DNA of 64,000 nucleotides from JAAYCI01 sp964370195 (GCA_964370195.1 CAYJIH010000003.1:1-64000), one strand, 5' to 3'. Numbered from the stretch's first letter, positions 35,739-44,672 are shown. The notes: a model not told the origin generated them from the letters alone. Numbers and translations: made by a program.

Positions 35739-36896
35739 ATGTTGAATCGTGAAGAGGCCCGAAAAAAATTAGACGCCATTTTGGATTTACAAGAAGCCCG
35801 TGTAGCCCGCATGGCACAGCAAAACGAATTTGTTAATTATGAGGCACTGGATAAGCTCATCATTGGCATTTGCGGTGGTGATGGAATTGGCCCCGTAATT
35901 ACAAAAGCCAGCGAAGATGTGCTGCGTTTTTTACTGAAAGACGAAGTGGAAAGCGGCCGTGTAGAGTTTCGCACCATTGATGGCTTAACCATTGAAAACC
36001 GCATTGAGGTGGGCAAAGCCATTCCGGAAGATGTATTGGCCGAATTAAAAGAGTGCCACGTTATTTTAAAAGGCCCCACCACCACACCAGACGCTTCTTA
36101 CAAAGGCCCCAACATTGAAAGCGCCAATGTTGCCATGCGCCGTGAACTTGATTTGTTTGCCAATGTTCGCCCGGTAAAAGTGCCCGCACAAGGTATTGAT
36201 TGGACCTTCTTCCGCGAAAACACAGAGGGCGCCTATGCTGTGGGCAGCCTTGGTTTTGAAGCCGAAGACGGCATCAGTGTTGATTTTACCATCACCACTA
36301 CGGAAGGCTCGCGCCGTATTGCACAGCTGGCATTTGATTTTGCAAAGAAAAACGGTAAAAACAAAGTAGCCTGTGTTACAAAGGCCAATGTGGTAAAAGA
36401 AACAGATGGAAAATTTTTACGTGTGTGCCAAGAAGTGGCTAGCGACTTTCCCGGCATCGATTGCGAAAGCTGGTATGCCGATATCATGACAGCAAAATTG
36501 GTGGATGAAAAACGCCGCCGTGACTTCCAAGTGATGGTGCTGCCTAACTTGTATGGAGATATCATCACAGATGAAGCCGCTGAATTCCAAGGCGGTGTGG
36601 GCACAGCCGGCAGCATGAATTTAGGCAAGCGCTATGCTATGTTCGAAGCCATTCACGGTTCGGCCCCGCGTATGATAACAGAAGGCCGTGGCCAATATGC
36701 TGACCCCGGCAGTATGCTACGCGCTACTGTGCTTCTTTTGGGTCACATTGGCAAACAAGCCGAAGCCGAAAAACTGGAGCGTGCTTTGGATATTTGCATG
36801 TTTGAAGAGAAAAAACATATCATCACCGGCCGTGATAACGGTGCAACAACAGCCGAATTCAGTGCCTATGTAATGGAAACGACATCGGCACTATAA
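35739..36896 (+). CDS. Isocitrate dehydrogenase (isocitrate/isopropylmalate family)
   Basis: Oxidises isocitrate to 2-oxoglutarate. The 385-residue protein has an unusual helical N-terminal extension of about 38 residues before the family fold (IGICGGDGIGPVI). Substrate and metal residues are in YKGPNIESANVAMRRELDLFANVRP, the TFFRENTEGAYAVG block and NLYGDIITDEAAEFQGG. Length and 'HGSAPRM' favour the clostridial NAD-type enzyme over leuB, and the neighbouring aconitase supports isocitrate as substrate. Together they form the oxidative TCA arm that supplies glutamate; no citrate synthase is encoded in the window. Confidence 0.88.
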   Translation: MLNREEARKKLDAILDLQEARVARMAQQNEFVNYEALDKLIIGICGGDGIGPVITKASEDVLRFLLKDEVESGRVEFRTIDGLTIENRIEVGKAIPEDVLAELKECHVILKGPTTTPDASYKGPNIESANVAMRRELDLFANVRPVKVPAQGIDWTFFRENTEGAYAVGSLGFEAEDGISVDFTITTTEGSRRIAQLAFDFAKKNGKNKVACVTKANVVKETDGKFLRVCQEVASDFPGIDCESWYADIMTAKLVDEKRRRDFQVMVLPNLYGDIITDEAAEFQGGVGTAGSMNLGKRYAMFEAIHGSAPRMITEGRGQYADPGSMLRATVLLLGHIGKQAEAEKLERALDICMFEEKKHIITGRDNGATTAEFSAYVMETTSAL

Positions 36897-36908
36897 AGGG
36901 AGGAATGA

Positions 36909-37532
36909 ATGAACAATAAAATACCACTTCCTGTCATTAAGCGTTTGCCACGCTATCACCGATACCTCAATGATTTGCATGGGCGCGGTGTTGCCACGGT
37001 TTCTTCTAGCGAGCTAGCAAAAATGCTGGGAACCACGGCAAGCCAAGTACGGCAAGACTTTAATTGTTTTGGTGGGTTTGGCCAGCAGGGCATTGGCTAT
37101 AATGTTGAAATATTAAGCCAGAAATTAAGCGAATTGCTCGTTGGGGAAAATGAGCTGGCTGTTATTGTCATTGGCACAGGGCGCCTTGGACGTACAATGA
37201 GCCATTTTTTAGCCACAGAGGCATCCGGCTTTAAGTTGATCGCCTTTTTCGACAAAAACCAAAATGAGATTGGCCGCGAGCTGGAAGGCCTTACCATTTT
37301 GGACGTAAACAACCTTGCAAGCTTTTGTAGTGAGCATGCTGTGGATGTTGTGGCTTTGTGTGTACCCGAAGAAGCCGCGAACGACTTTATGCCTACATTA
37401 AAGCAACTTGGAATTCGTGCTTTTTGGAATTTTAGCCACTACGATTTTTCAAACGACCCCGAATTGCTGGTAGAAAATGTTCATTTGAATGATAGTTTAA
37501 TGAGCCTTGGTTTTCGTGTTCGGCACGACTAA
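36909..37532 (+). CDS. rex: Redox-sensing transcriptional repressor Rex
   Basis: Repressor that leaves DNA when NADH is high relative to NAD+. The 207-residue protein has the N-terminal winged helix (VSSSELAKMLGTTASQVRQDFNCFGGFGQQGIGY) and a Rossmann domain with GTGRLGRTM. It starts 12 bases after the isocitrate dehydrogenase stop with a GGGAGGAATGA site, so it is probably in the aconitase operon. This links control of fermentation genes to an NADH-producing step; which genes it represses cannot be read here. Confidence 0.96.
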   Translation: MNNKIPLPVIKRLPRYHRYLNDLHGRGVATVSSSELAKMLGTTASQVRQDFNCFGGFGQQGIGYNVEILSQKLSELLVGENELAVIVIGTGRLGRTMSHFLATEASGFKLIAFFDKNQNEIGRELEGLTILDVNNLASFCSEHAVDVVALCVPEEAANDFMPTLKQLGIRAFWNFSHYDFSNDPELLVENVHLNDSLMSLGFRVRHD

Positions 37533-37566
37533 TAGTGAAACAACAACATAGAGTGGAGGAACAACA

Positions 37567-37788
37567 ATGGCTGAATTTAAATATGAAATTACAGAACGTA
37601 TTGCCGTTTTAAGTGAAAACCCAAACGGGTGGAGCCGCCAGCTGAATCTGGTAAGCTGGAACGAGCGCGAGCCGAAATACGACATCCGCGACTGGGCACC
37701 GGACAGCAAAAAAATGGGCAAAGGCATCAGCCTTACGCATGACGAATTGACTATACTGAAAGGTATTTTAGAAGAGCTGGAATTATAA
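37567..37788 (+). CDS. PC4/YdbC-family ssDNA-binding protein
   Basis: A 73-residue protein with the YdbC/PC4 pattern: IAVLSENPNGWSRQLNLVSWNEREPKYDIRDWAPD and MGKGISLTHDEL. PC4-like proteins form dimers that bind single-stranded DNA or RNA without sequence preference. The site GTGGAGGAACAACA precedes the ATG. Its stop overlaps the HD gene start by one base. Confidence 0.88.
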   Translation: MAEFKYEITERIAVLSENPNGWSRQLNLVSWNEREPKYDIRDWAPDSKKMGKGISLTHDELTILKGILEELEL

Positions 37789-38369
37789 TGGATTACAAGA
37801 ATAAATTTATTGCCCATTATGAAGAACACATTCACCGTGACGGCGCAAGTGAGCTTTTGCAATGGCTACAAGGAACCGATTTTTTTACAGCACCGGCCTC
37901 TACACGCTTTCATGGTGCGTGTGAAAGCGGGCTTGTAATGCACAGTGTAAATGTGTTTGAGGTGCTGTGGCACCGCTTCGGAGAGTCTGGCCAGGCGGCA
38001 GAAAGCCTGGCCCTATGTGGGCTTTTGCACGATTTATGTAAAACAAACTTTTATAAGCCCGGCTTTCGTAACGTAAAAGATGATGAAACCGGCACTTGGA
38101 ACAAAGTGCCCACATACACTGTGCAAGACGCTTTCCCTTATGGACATGGTGAGAAAAGTGTGTTTTTAATCGAACGATTTTTACGCTTAAAACCGGCCGA
38201 GGCTGTTGCCATCCGTTGGCATATGGGTGGCTTTGACGAAGCAGTACGGGGTGGTAGCTACGCCATTGGAGAAGCTTGGCATCAATATCCACTGGGTGCA
38301 ATGCTGCATATTGCCGACTTAGAGGCAAGCTATCTGTTAGAGCGTGGCACAAGTAAAGTAAACCGATAA
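37788..38369 (+). CDS. HD-domain hydrolase
   Basis: A 193-residue HD-superfamily protein. Metal-binding residues appear as VMHSVNV, the HD pair in GLLHDLCK, IRWHMG and LHIADLEAS. Such proteins are usually phosphohydrolases acting on nucleotides or cyclic nucleotides. It begins on the last base of the PC4-like gene (TAATG), so the two are translationally coupled, and a shared role in nucleic acid or nucleotide handling is possible. Substrate unknown. Confidence 0.85.
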   Translation: MDYKNKFIAHYEEHIHRDGASELLQWLQGTDFFTAPASTRFHGACESGLVMHSVNVFEVLWHRFGESGQAAESLALCGLLHDLCKTNFYKPGFRNVKDDETGTWNKVPTYTVQDAFPYGHGEKSVFLIERFLRLKPAEAVAIRWHMGGFDEAVRGGSYAIGEAWHQYPLGAMLHIADLEASYLLERGTSKVNR

Positions 38370-38504
38370 TTTAAACTTCCCTGGAATTGCAAGAAAACAC
38401 CACAGGCTAAAAAGCGTGAGATGACGCTGCAGTGCGTATTGTTGGTGTGCAACTGTTGTAATATTTTGCACCTAACAACGCAATTGATTCTTACTTAACA
38501 ACCT

Positions 38505-38530
38505 AAAACCACCTTATAGGTGGTTTTTTA
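38505..38530 (+). terminator. Terminator after the HD gene
   Basis: AAAACCACCT (38505-38514) pairs with AGGTGGTTTT (38518-38527), followed by T. It lies 135 bases after the HD stop. Before it are two weaker hairpins (for example AGCGT/ACGCT at about 38412-38427). The 445-base gap 38370-38814 otherwise contains only the promoter at 38577-38605. Confidence 0.8.
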
Positions 38531-38576
38531 TTTTCCAACACAAATGCTGCCCATCCAATACATATCGAAAAAACAC

Positions 38577-38605
38577 TTGCAATTTAATAGGAATTGGTAT
38601 ATTAT
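38577..38605 (+). promoter_or_regulatory. Probable promoter of the GGDEF gene
   Basis: TTGCAA (38577-38582), 17-base spacer, TATTAT (38600-38605). The leader to 38815 is about 200 bases; I looked for a cyclic di-GMP riboswitch in it and saw no matching core. Confidence 0.5.
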
Positions 38606-38814
38606 AACTCACTATACTTATTAGTCTGAAAAGAACGAAATGAAAAATCAAATTTTGATTACAGCTGTTTTTCTTCACAAAAAGCGCTTTATTTCCAAGA
38701 AATAGCAGGAACTGCAACTGTATGATCGATTTTATGTGCAAACCATAGAAAATGTGGACGTATATTTATATTGATATTTTCCATTTTGTTTAATACCACC
38801 GGGAGGTTTGATGC

Positions 38815-40248
38815 ATGAGTATTACAAACCATAATTTTTGGCAAATTATGATGGAAAAAATCAGCATTGCCAACGAGCCACAATTTTCTAAACAGGATTT
38901 TTTGAAAGAGATATGCTGTTTTTTTGATATCGCGCACGCCTTTATTTACGAAGCAGATTATAGCGGCACCTTTAATAAGCGAGAATATTTTCAAACGATC
39001 AATACAACGCCACTGCCTGATGCGCTTAATTTAAAACAGCAGCTTGGCCCCGAGTTTTTTAGCGAACTTTCCTCAAAAAAAATCATTATTATCGAAGGCC
39101 CTGAAAAAAGAACCCCCTTTGAAGAAAAATTGAAAAATATTTTCAGTGCCAGTTCTTTAATTTTAATCCCCGTTTTAAACCAACATTATCAACTTGCCGG
39201 GTTTGTGGGTTTATCCGACAGAAGAAAATTGGTGCGCAAAGAAGCGGTAGATATCAACACATCCAGTGCTGTTTTATCTTTATTGGCCAATCATGTAAAA
39301 CTAGAAATGTTTAAAAAGGGAATCGCCCTTACAGAGCAAGCGCTAGGCAATGTGCTGGACAATATGGATATTGATATTTATGTAAACGACTATTACACGC
39401 ACGATGTTTTGTATGTAAATCAATCTATGGCGGCACCGTATGGTGGTGTTTCGGAAATGCTTGGAAAAAAATGTTGGCAAACCATTTTCAACGACAAAAG
39501 TGAACCATGCGACTTTTGCCCGCAGCCCAAATTGCTAGATGAAAATGAAAAGCCAACGAAAACGTATACGTGGGATTATGAGCGTCCATTCGACAAATCA
39601 TGGTTTCGTGTGCTGAGTTCGGCGTTCCAATGGACAGACGGGCGCACTGCCCATCTGGTTGCCAGCGTAGACATTACCGAAAACAAACGCAACGAACTAT
39701 TGATTCAAAAAATGGCCCGGTTTGACCATTTAACAGGCCTGCCGAACCGCCGTAGCCTGCAGGAAGACAGTGAAAATTTAATGCAGGGCTCTGAAAAAAA
39801 TACGGCAGGTTGCTTTGTTATGTTTTGCGATTTGGATGGATTTAAGAAAGTGAACGATACCTTGGGCCATGATGCCGGTGATGTGCTGCTGATGTCGATA
39901 GGACAAGGGCTAAAGCAATTGTTTTCGGATGAATTTCATGGATATCGGCAAGGGGGCGATGAGTTCGTGGTTTTGGTGGAAAACCAAAAATCAGAAAGTG
40001 AAATAAGAGCCATCATCACCAAACTATTGCATGTTTTTTGTAGCACGTACTTATATAAAGGAACAGAAATGCGCTGTGGATGCAGCATAGGTATTGCACA
40101 TTACCCCAAAGATGCCACCACTCCAAAAGAATTGTTCCACCTGGCAGACATGGCCATGTATGCGGCCAAAAAAGCGGGGAAAGGCACGGTGCGCTTTGCT
40201 TCAGGAGATGCCTTTCTAGACATTGACGAATACTATAAAACGCGCTAA
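38815..40248 (+). CDS. Diguanylate cyclase with GAF-like and PAS sensor domains
   Basis: A 477-residue soluble signalling protein. Residues 1-165 look like a GAF domain, 170-295 like a PAS domain carrying a Cys pair (CDFCPQP), and 300-465 is a GGDEF domain with an intact RQGGDEF (GGDEF at about 380-384) and FDHLTGLPNRR. It should make cyclic di-GMP from two GTP. The RxxD inhibitory site that usually lies just before is absent (SDEF in its place), so product inhibition is unlikely. ATG at 38815 follows GGGAGG. The partner EAL protein at 21005-22252 could remove the product. Confidence 0.92.
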   Translation: MSITNHNFWQIMMEKISIANEPQFSKQDFLKEICCFFDIAHAFIYEADYSGTFNKREYFQTINTTPLPDALNLKQQLGPEFFSELSSKKIIIIEGPEKRTPFEEKLKNIFSASSLILIPVLNQHYQLAGFVGLSDRRKLVRKEAVDINTSSAVLSLLANHVKLEMFKKGIALTEQALGNVLDNMDIDIYVNDYYTHDVLYVNQSMAAPYGGVSEMLGKKCWQTIFNDKSEPCDFCPQPKLLDENEKPTKTYTWDYERPFDKSWFRVLSSAFQWTDGRTAHLVASVDITENKRNELLIQKMARFDHLTGLPNRRSLQEDSENLMQGSEKNTAGCFVMFCDLDGFKKVNDTLGHDAGDVLLMSIGQGLKQLFSDEFHGYRQGGDEFVVLVENQKSESEIRAIITKLLHVFCSTYLYKGTEMRCGCSIGIAHYPKDATTPKELFHLADMAMYAAKKAGKGTVRFASGDAFLDIDEYYKTR

Positions 40249-40317
40249 AATAAACTGCGAAGAGAATAGCGCACAGAAATATAGCAACTATACAGGCCTT
40301 TCGTTTTATCCATCTTT

Positions 40318-40354
40318 ACACAGGTTTCAGCATTGCTGGCGCCTGTGTTTTTTT
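40318..40354 (+). terminator. Terminator after the GGDEF gene
   Basis: ACACAGG (40318-40324) pairs with CCTGTGT (40342-40348), enclosing a CAGC/GCTG helix, then seven T. Confidence 0.8.
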
Positions 40355-40401
40355 CAGCACCATTGCAGTGGTTTCAAACACACGGCAATGGTGCTGGTTT
40401 T
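40355..40401 (+). terminator. Second hairpin in tandem, possible terminator
   Basis: CAGCACCATTGC (40355-40366) pairs perfectly with GCAATGGTGCTG (40385-40396), followed by GTTTT. It starts right at the T run of the first terminator. Two hairpins in tandem suggest a strong block before the transporter gene. Confidence 0.6.
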
Positions 40402-40461
40402 GCTTTATTATCAGTATCATGCCTTTGGCATCGTAAGCAAGGCACATAAATAAAAAATATG

Positions 40462-40491
40462 TTGTGCAAAACAAAGATTTTGTGGTATTAT
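40462..40491 (+). promoter_or_regulatory. Possible promoter of the NSS transporter gene
   Basis: TTGTGC (40462-40467), 18-base spacer, TATTAT (40486-40491). Confidence 0.45.
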
Positions 40492-40507
40492 ATAGAAATA
40501 CCATAGG

Positions 40508-40612
40508 AATTGCTTTATAAAGATTCACTTATTCTGCATGTTGCAGAATACTAGGGGGTATTGCTTTATATTTATTAAAAATATAAAGCGGTTTACGATA
40601 TTTATGGAACGA
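40508..40612 (+). promoter_or_regulatory. Structured leader of the NSS transporter gene
   Basis: Two hairpins are visible: ATTCTGCA/TGCAGAAT (40531-40549) and an 11-bp stem GCTTTATATTT/AAATATAAAGC (40563-40573 with 40579-40589). The sequence ATTGCTTTATA occurs twice, at about 40509 and 40559. Between them lies CTAGGGGGTA. No known riboswitch is recognised. Confidence 0.35.
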
Positions 40613-40625
40613 AAGGGGTTTTATC

Positions 40626-41990
40626 ATGAACGAAAAAAAAGAGCGCAGTAGTTTTTCTGGGCAGCTTGGCTTCATTTTTGCGGCAGCTGCCTCTGCGGTG
40701 GGGCTTGGCAATATTTGGCGCTTTCCCTATCTTGCAGCAGAGTACGGAGGGGGGATTTTTTTACTTGTATATGCCATATTACTGGTAACATTTGGCTTTG
40801 CTTTGATGATTGTAGAGCTTGCCATTGGGCGTAAAACCGGCCTTAGTGCCATCAATGCTTTCAAAGCACTTGATAAGCGCTTTTCCTTTTTAGGGGTTAT
40901 TGCGTCTTTTGTGCCGGTTATTATTTTGCCCTATTACTGTGTTATTGGCGGATGGGTGCTGAAATATCTTGCCGTTTTTATAACAGGGGGGGCTGCCAAT
41001 GCGGCCGATGACGCTTATTTTACCAATTTTATTTCACAACCTGTAGAACCGTTAATTTGGCTTTTGATCGTTGTTTTATTAACATTTGCTTGTGTATTTA
41101 TCGGTGTTGAAAAAGGCATTGAAAAAGCGAGTAAATTTTTAATGCCACTTTTAATTTTGCTTTCCATTGTAATTTCGGTGTATAGCATCACACGCCCGGG
41201 TGGTTTAGAAGGCGTGTTGTATTACATCACGCCCGATTTTTCTCGCTTTTCCATCAACACCGTGATTGCTGCGTTGGGACAATTGTTTTTCTCGCTTTCC
41301 TTGGCCATGGGCATTATGATAACATACGGCTCTTATCTAAAAAAAGACACAAATCTTATAAAAAGTGTAAAGCGCATTGAAATTTTAGATGCCGGTGTAG
41401 CCTTTTTGGCCGGCCTGATGATTGTGCCTGCTGTGTTTGTTTTTTCCGGCGGAGACCCCGATGCCATGAATGCCGGTGCCGGGCTTATGTTTATCACCTT
41501 ACCAAAAGTATTTGTAGATATGCAAGCGGCCACCCTTATTGGCACCACATTCTTTTTGCTTGTTACGTTTGCCGTGCTCACATCAGCCGTTTCTCTTATG
41601 GAAACCATCGTTTCTATATTTATCGATCGATTTGGATGGAGCCGTAAATTCACATGTGTAATGGTGGCCATCGGATGTTTTGCTCTAGGCATCCCCTCTT
41701 CCTTGGGATACGGCCCTTGGAGCTCGATCACACCGCTTGGTTTCAGCTTTTTAGATTTCTTCGATTTTATTAGCAACACCGTTCTAATGCCAATTGTCGC
41801 ATTCCTCACCTGCATTTTTGCCGGATACATCTTAAAGCCAAAAACAATCATCGACGAAGTAAAAAGTTCAGGCAAGTTCGATAAATCTCAGAAAATGTTT
41901 GTTTGGATGATAAAATACATTGCACCAATTTTCTTAATTGTTATCTTTTTAAGCAAAATTTTGGAAGCAATGGGTATTCTTTCACTATAG
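40626..41990 (+). CDS. Sodium-dependent transporter, NSS/SNF family
   Basis: A 454-residue membrane protein that should couple amino-acid uptake to sodium. The first helices have the family signature (SAVGLGNIWRFPYLAAEYGGG), and about eleven hydrophobic segments follow, the same size as the eleven-helix bacterial member MhsT rather than the longer LeuT. Conserved FFSLSLAMGIMITYGSY matches the sodium-site helix 6-7 region. Substrate, probably a neutral or aromatic amino acid, is not evident. ATG at 40626 follows AAAGGGG. Confidence 0.93.
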   Translation: MNEKKERSSFSGQLGFIFAAAASAVGLGNIWRFPYLAAEYGGGIFLLVYAILLVTFGFALMIVELAIGRKTGLSAINAFKALDKRFSFLGVIASFVPVIILPYYCVIGGWVLKYLAVFITGGAANAADDAYFTNFISQPVEPLIWLLIVVLLTFACVFIGVEKGIEKASKFLMPLLILLSIVISVYSITRPGGLEGVLYYITPDFSRFSINTVIAALGQLFFSLSLAMGIMITYGSYLKKDTNLIKSVKRIEILDAGVAFLAGLMIVPAVFVFSGGDPDAMNAGAGLMFITLPKVFVDMQAATLIGTTFFLLVTFAVLTSAVSLMETIVSIFIDRFGWSRKFTCVMVAIGCFALGIPSSLGYGPWSSITPLGFSFLDFFDFISNTVLMPIVAFLTCIFAGYILKPKTIIDEVKSSGKFDKSQKMFVWMIKYIAPIFLIVIFLSKILEAMGILSL

Positions 41991-42035
41991 CCTTACTCGT
42001 TCATCCATTTTTATATCACCTTGTTTTATAACAAC

Positions 42036-42074
42036 AAATGCCTTGTGAAGCACTTTCGCTTCGCAAGGCATTTT
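42036..42074. terminator. Bidirectional terminator
   Basis: A 16-bp stem with one G-T pair (42036-42051 with 42058-42073), 6-base loop, between the convergent transporter and SGNH genes; T-rich sequence leaves both ends. Confidence 0.8.
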
Positions 42075-42125
42075 CTGTAGATAAAAAAGTGAGAGCCAGC
42101 CATTTGGGGTATGGCCTTTTGCTTT

Positions 42126-43097
42126 TTACCCTTGTGGCAAAGCAAGTTGTGTATTTTGCAAATCTTGAATCAAAGCAGCCGTTCGAATGTCTCGGCCCTG
42201 TTCATTCAAGTGGTTGTTGCTGTCGAAAAAAAGTTCTGCTTCCATAATGGATTCGCTATAAGAACCAAGCCATGGGATGGTACATTGCTCTTGTATCAAA
42301 GTTTCAAAAGCAAGCACACCTTGCATACCGGTGGTATCATTGGCATTTGTTTCAAGCGCAAGGCGATTAAAAGGAGCGTACGTTAAATATAGATGCACAT
42401 TGTTTCGTGTTGCCCAAGTTTGCAGCCGGTTTAATTGTGCAAGAACAGACGGCTCCAAAATGGTTTCGTCGATGCGCCAGGTGTCTTGCGTATTGTATAA
42501 GTGCTGTAAAATATTATCTGGATACGGCTGCGCATAGTCTCCGTACTCGTTGAACCCTGCAGCATAATAACCCTCTTGTGCTGAAAGAGGATGCGCGCCA
42601 TTTTGTATGATTTCCTGTTTGAGCTGTGCGTATTGATAGTAGCCAAGCGTTAAATCTGGTATGTAAGAAACCGGCGTTACTGCGGTCATATTCTCATGGT
42701 TTTCTATTGCCATCCACACAGTTTGATAATCCACTGCATCCGTATAAACCGAATTTTCCAAAGAGAGAATGACAATGTCGCCGGGGTTTGCATAGCTTTT
42801 CAATTGTGTGATAAAAAAATCCAGCCCCAAGTAAGCAGTGGTGCCCATGTTGAACGCCGGCATGGAAAATGCCTCGGACAATTGTTGTGCCGCAATATTA
42901 TACGCCACATTACTGCCGCCCACAACCACAATCTTTTCTTTATCTATATTTTGAACCAACGTAAGTTTTTCGCTACTAATACCCATCAAGGACGTTGTGG
43001 ACACAGCGGGAAAGCTTTGCATATAAACAAAATAAAAAACAAATGGCAACATAAGCGAAAGCGCAAAAGCAAACAGTTTTAAAAAGAATTTTTTCAT
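42126..43097 (-). CDS. SGNH/AlgX-like surface acyl-transfer partner
   Basis: A 323-residue protein with an N-terminal membrane anchor or signal (FFLKLFAFALSLMLPFVFYFVYM) and an extracytoplasmic domain. GGSNVAYNI places a candidate catalytic Ser at residue 62, and DSNNHLNEQG gives Asp292 and His296, the Ser and DxxH blocks of SGNH hydrolases such as DltD, AlgJ and PatB. It is 12 bases after the MBOAT gene on the same strand. By family, it would finish transfer of an acyl group to a wall or capsule polymer. The name is based on motifs, as overall similarity is low. Confidence 0.65.
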   Translation of the reverse strand: MKKFFLKLFAFALSLMLPFVFYFVYMQSFPAVSTTSLMGISSEKLTLVQNIDKEKIVVVGGSNVAYNIAAQQLSEAFSMPAFNMGTTAYLGLDFFITQLKSYANPGDIVILSLENSVYTDAVDYQTVWMAIENHENMTAVTPVSYIPDLTLGYYQYAQLKQEIIQNGAHPLSAQEGYYAAGFNEYGDYAQPYPDNILQHLYNTQDTWRIDETILEPSVLAQLNRLQTWATRNNVHLYLTYAPFNRLALETNANDTTGMQGVLAFETLIQEQCTIPWLGSYSESIMEAELFFDSNNHLNEQGRDIRTAALIQDLQNTQLALPQG

Positions 43098-43109
43098 TGT
43101 CTCACCATG

Positions 43110-44585
43110 TTAAAATTGAAAGTAAATAAACTCGGCCACAGCCCCGCTTGTTGCTGTTAAAAAGACCAGCATACACAGAAATGCCAAACCATAGCTTACA
43201 GAAATACGAAGAAAAGCGTTTTTTTGTGATAAAAGTATAAAGGGATCTTTTTTGTGATACTGGATACGATCATATAAAAACAAAATAGCAAGCCCACTTC
43301 CAATTCTAACAATTTCTGCCATTCCAATTTCCAGTATGGTAAGTGTGTTTTGCAAGTTTGCAACAGGATGAACAACCACTTTGGGAAGTTGCATAAGCAT
43401 ATAAAGAGCATCTGACAAGCTATTGGCACGAAATAAAATCCAGCTGGCACAAACAAGCAAGAATACAAAAACTGTTTGAAGAACAGAAAAAATGGGCAAT
43501 GCCTTATTCATGGGAAAACGTGTTTTCAATGCTTTTCTTGGTTTTTCCGTAACATCTTCCACAATTTGTGCCACGCCATGAAAGGCGCCCCATAAAACAA
43601 ATGTCCACGCCGCCCCATGCCAAAGGCCACTCACCAAAAATGTGATGAAAATATTCAAGGCTTTTCGCGCGGTGCCTTTTCGGTTGCCACCCAAGGGAAT
43701 GTATACATAATCTCTGAAAAATGTGGAAAGCGAAATGTGCCAACGCGACCAAAACTCTCGGATGGATTTTGAAAAATACGGGGTGTTAAAATTAAGCATC
43801 AAATCAAAACCAAGCAACTTTGCACTGCCTCTGGCAACATCTGAGTAGCCGGAAAAATCACAATAGATTTGAATGGCAAAAAACATGGAGCCCACTAAAA
43901 TGCTCATGGGTGTGTGGCTGTGTGCATCATTAAAAACCGTGTTGGCAAACTGCGCAAAATAATCGGCAATAAACATTTTCTTTACTAGGCCAAACACAAT
44001 CATCCGCAGGCCCCAGCTGCAATCGCTAGATGAAAGCGTGTGCGGACGGTGAAATTGTGGCAGTAAATGAGGCGCGCGTTCGATCGGTCCTGCTACAAGC
44101 TGCGGAAAAAAACTAACAAACAGCGCAAAAATGCCAAGATGTTTTTCGGCCGCCATCTCGCCCTTGTATACGTCAATAACATACGCCAATGTTTGGAATG
44201 TATAAAAACTAATGCCCACCGGCAACAATACATTTACGGTAAAATCGTCTACGGGCAAACTAAAACGCTGTAAAACATCCACCACTGACTGTGAAAAAAA
44301 GTTAAAATACTTAAAGAAAAACAAAAGCCCCAAACTAACAAAACAACTGATAAACAGCCATATTTTTTTCGTTGTGTTGCTTTGTGCTTTTTCTATTTTC
44401 AATGCAGCAAGAAAAGAAACCAAGGTGGTGGTGGAAATTAAAACAATTAAATTGGCGTTCCAGCTCATATAAAAATAATAGCTGGCCGCCAAAAGTAAAA
44501 CCCAACGTAGTTTGTGTGGCAAAGCCCAATAGCCCAAAAACACCATTGGTAAAAAAACAACATATTGCCATGAATTGAATAACAT
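43110..44585 (-). CDS. MBOAT-family O-acyltransferase (AlgI/DltB type)
   Basis: A 491-residue polytopic membrane protein starting MLFNSWQYVVFLPMVF, the usual opening of AlgI-like MBOATs. It has GISFYTFQTLAYVIDVYKGE, FFPQLVAGPIERAPHLLPQF, the FWSRWHISLSTFFRDYVYIPLGGNR block and the catalytic His in SGLWHGAAWTFVLWGAFHG. It moves acyl (often acetyl) groups across the membrane onto a polysaccharide, handing on to the SGNH protein encoded next. ATG at 44585 follows AGAGG; the frame upstream lacks a site. Confidence 0.93.
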   Translation of the reverse strand: MLFNSWQYVVFLPMVFLGYWALPHKLRWVLLLAASYYFYMSWNANLIVLISTTTLVSFLAALKIEKAQSNTTKKIWLFISCFVSLGLLFFFKYFNFFSQSVVDVLQRFSLPVDDFTVNVLLPVGISFYTFQTLAYVIDVYKGEMAAEKHLGIFALFVSFFPQLVAGPIERAPHLLPQFHRPHTLSSSDCSWGLRMIVFGLVKKMFIADYFAQFANTVFNDAHSHTPMSILVGSMFFAIQIYCDFSGYSDVARGSAKLLGFDLMLNFNTPYFSKSIREFWSRWHISLSTFFRDYVYIPLGGNRKGTARKALNIFITFLVSGLWHGAAWTFVLWGAFHGVAQIVEDVTEKPRKALKTRFPMNKALPIFSVLQTVFVFLLVCASWILFRANSLSDALYMLMQLPKVVVHPVANLQNTLTILEIGMAEIVRIGSGLAILFLYDRIQYHKKDPFILLSQKNAFLRISVSYGLAFLCMLVFLTATSGAVAEFIYFQF

Positions 44586-44643
44586 AATAACCTCTTTGGT
44601 GTGCCGTTCTTTTGCTTTGGCACAAAATGTATAAAATCGACTT

Positions 44644-44672
44644 AGTATAGCATTTTCCCAACATTTTTTCAA
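44644..44672 (-). promoter_or_regulatory. Sigma-A promoter of the MBOAT-SGNH operon
   Basis: Minus strand TTGAAA (44672-44667), 17-base spacer, TATACT (44649-44644). Confidence 0.7.

Noticed and set aside
38530..38814. Possible cyclic di-GMP riboswitch before the GGDEF gene
   Set aside because: The leader is long enough, but it is A+T rich and I find none of the conserved GEMM core sequences.
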